The position numbers and the translations under genes are program-made. From assembly GCA_900754115.1 (NCBI GenBank), contig CAAEBM010000042.1, forward strand, positions 1-5,440: a stretch of 5,440 bases of DNA, written 5' to 3'. Under the pieces are notes generated by a model. The model had not been told where the DNA came from, made no database searches, and worked only from the letters and a program-made list of their open reading frames with translations. Positions 5,362 through 5,440 of the stretch are shown here, piece by piece. Position 1 is the first letter of the stretch. Each line of letters starts with the position of its first letter. This stretch comes from Bacilli bacterium. GTDB lineage: Bacteria > Bacillota_I > Bacilli_A > RFN20 > CAG-631.

Positions 5362-5440
5362 AGAAGCGGCAATGACCTATCCTCCCGAGCGGTGTCCCGC
5401 TGAGTACTTTCGGCGTAAGAAAGCTTAACTTCTGTGTTCG
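5362..5440 (-). rRNA. 5S rRNA, 3' part (5' part beyond window)
   Basis: The minus strand from 5440 reads CGAACACAGAAGTTAAGC, the highly conserved 5S loop B/helix III segment. It continues through a GCCGAAAGTACT block, a GGGAGGATAGGTC block and a GCCGCTTCT 3' end. About 79 of the usual 115-120 nt are present. The 3' limit near 5362 is approximate. It is followed by tRNA-Asn and then terminators, marking the end of an rRNA operon transcribed leftward into the window. Confidence 0.95.

Overview
The window looks like an AT-rich chromosomal segment from a low-GC Gram-positive bacterium (Firmicutes, probably a Clostridia-like anaerobe). The reasons are base composition, near-consensus sigma-A-type promoters, strong AGGAGG-type ribosome binding, a Firmicute-style large serine recombinase remnant, and a 5S-tRNA-Asn rRNA operon end. 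TGG codes for Trp and the reading frames are clean under the standard code. Genus cannot be fixed from this window.

Layout, left to right. Bases 1-2247 (minus strand) hold the first 749 residues of a large PHP-phosphoesterase/ABC-type ATPase resembling TrlF-family proteins. It runs off the left edge just as its ABC signature begins, and it has its own promoter (TTGAAA-17-TATAAT). Bases 2347-3273 (minus) form one compact cassette. In transcription order this is a promoter overlapping a perfect palindrome, two head-to-tail 53-nt repeats, an intrinsic terminator, and a 204-codon gene for a predicted BECR-fold nuclease (PBECR4-like) interrupted by a one-base frameshift, followed by a second terminator. 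Bases 3301-3811 (minus) are recombination debris: the last 130 residues of a large serine recombinase, then a perfect-consensus promoter leading into a nine-codon ORF. Bases about 3830-5090 (plus) are an IS3-family insertion sequence with a single-ORF DDE transposase. Bases 5122-5440 (minus) are the end of an rRNA operon: the 3' part of 5S rRNA, a short spacer hairpin, tRNA-Asn(GUU) with encoded CCA, and two terminator-like hairpins.

Interpretation. The order promoter, tandem RNA repeats, intrinsic terminator, small nuclease gene is the architecture of type III toxin-antitoxin systems (ToxIN, CptIN, TenpIN), where the repeats are the RNA antitoxin. Here the downstream protein does not resemble ToxN as I remember it and looks instead like PBECR4. 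If this is right, it would be a type III-like module with an unusual toxin. It sits next to a TrlF-like gene and in mobile-element debris downstream of a tRNA gene, a typical accessory or defence-island setting. The frameshift means the toxin copy here is decayed, wrongly sequenced, or expressed by +1 recoding.
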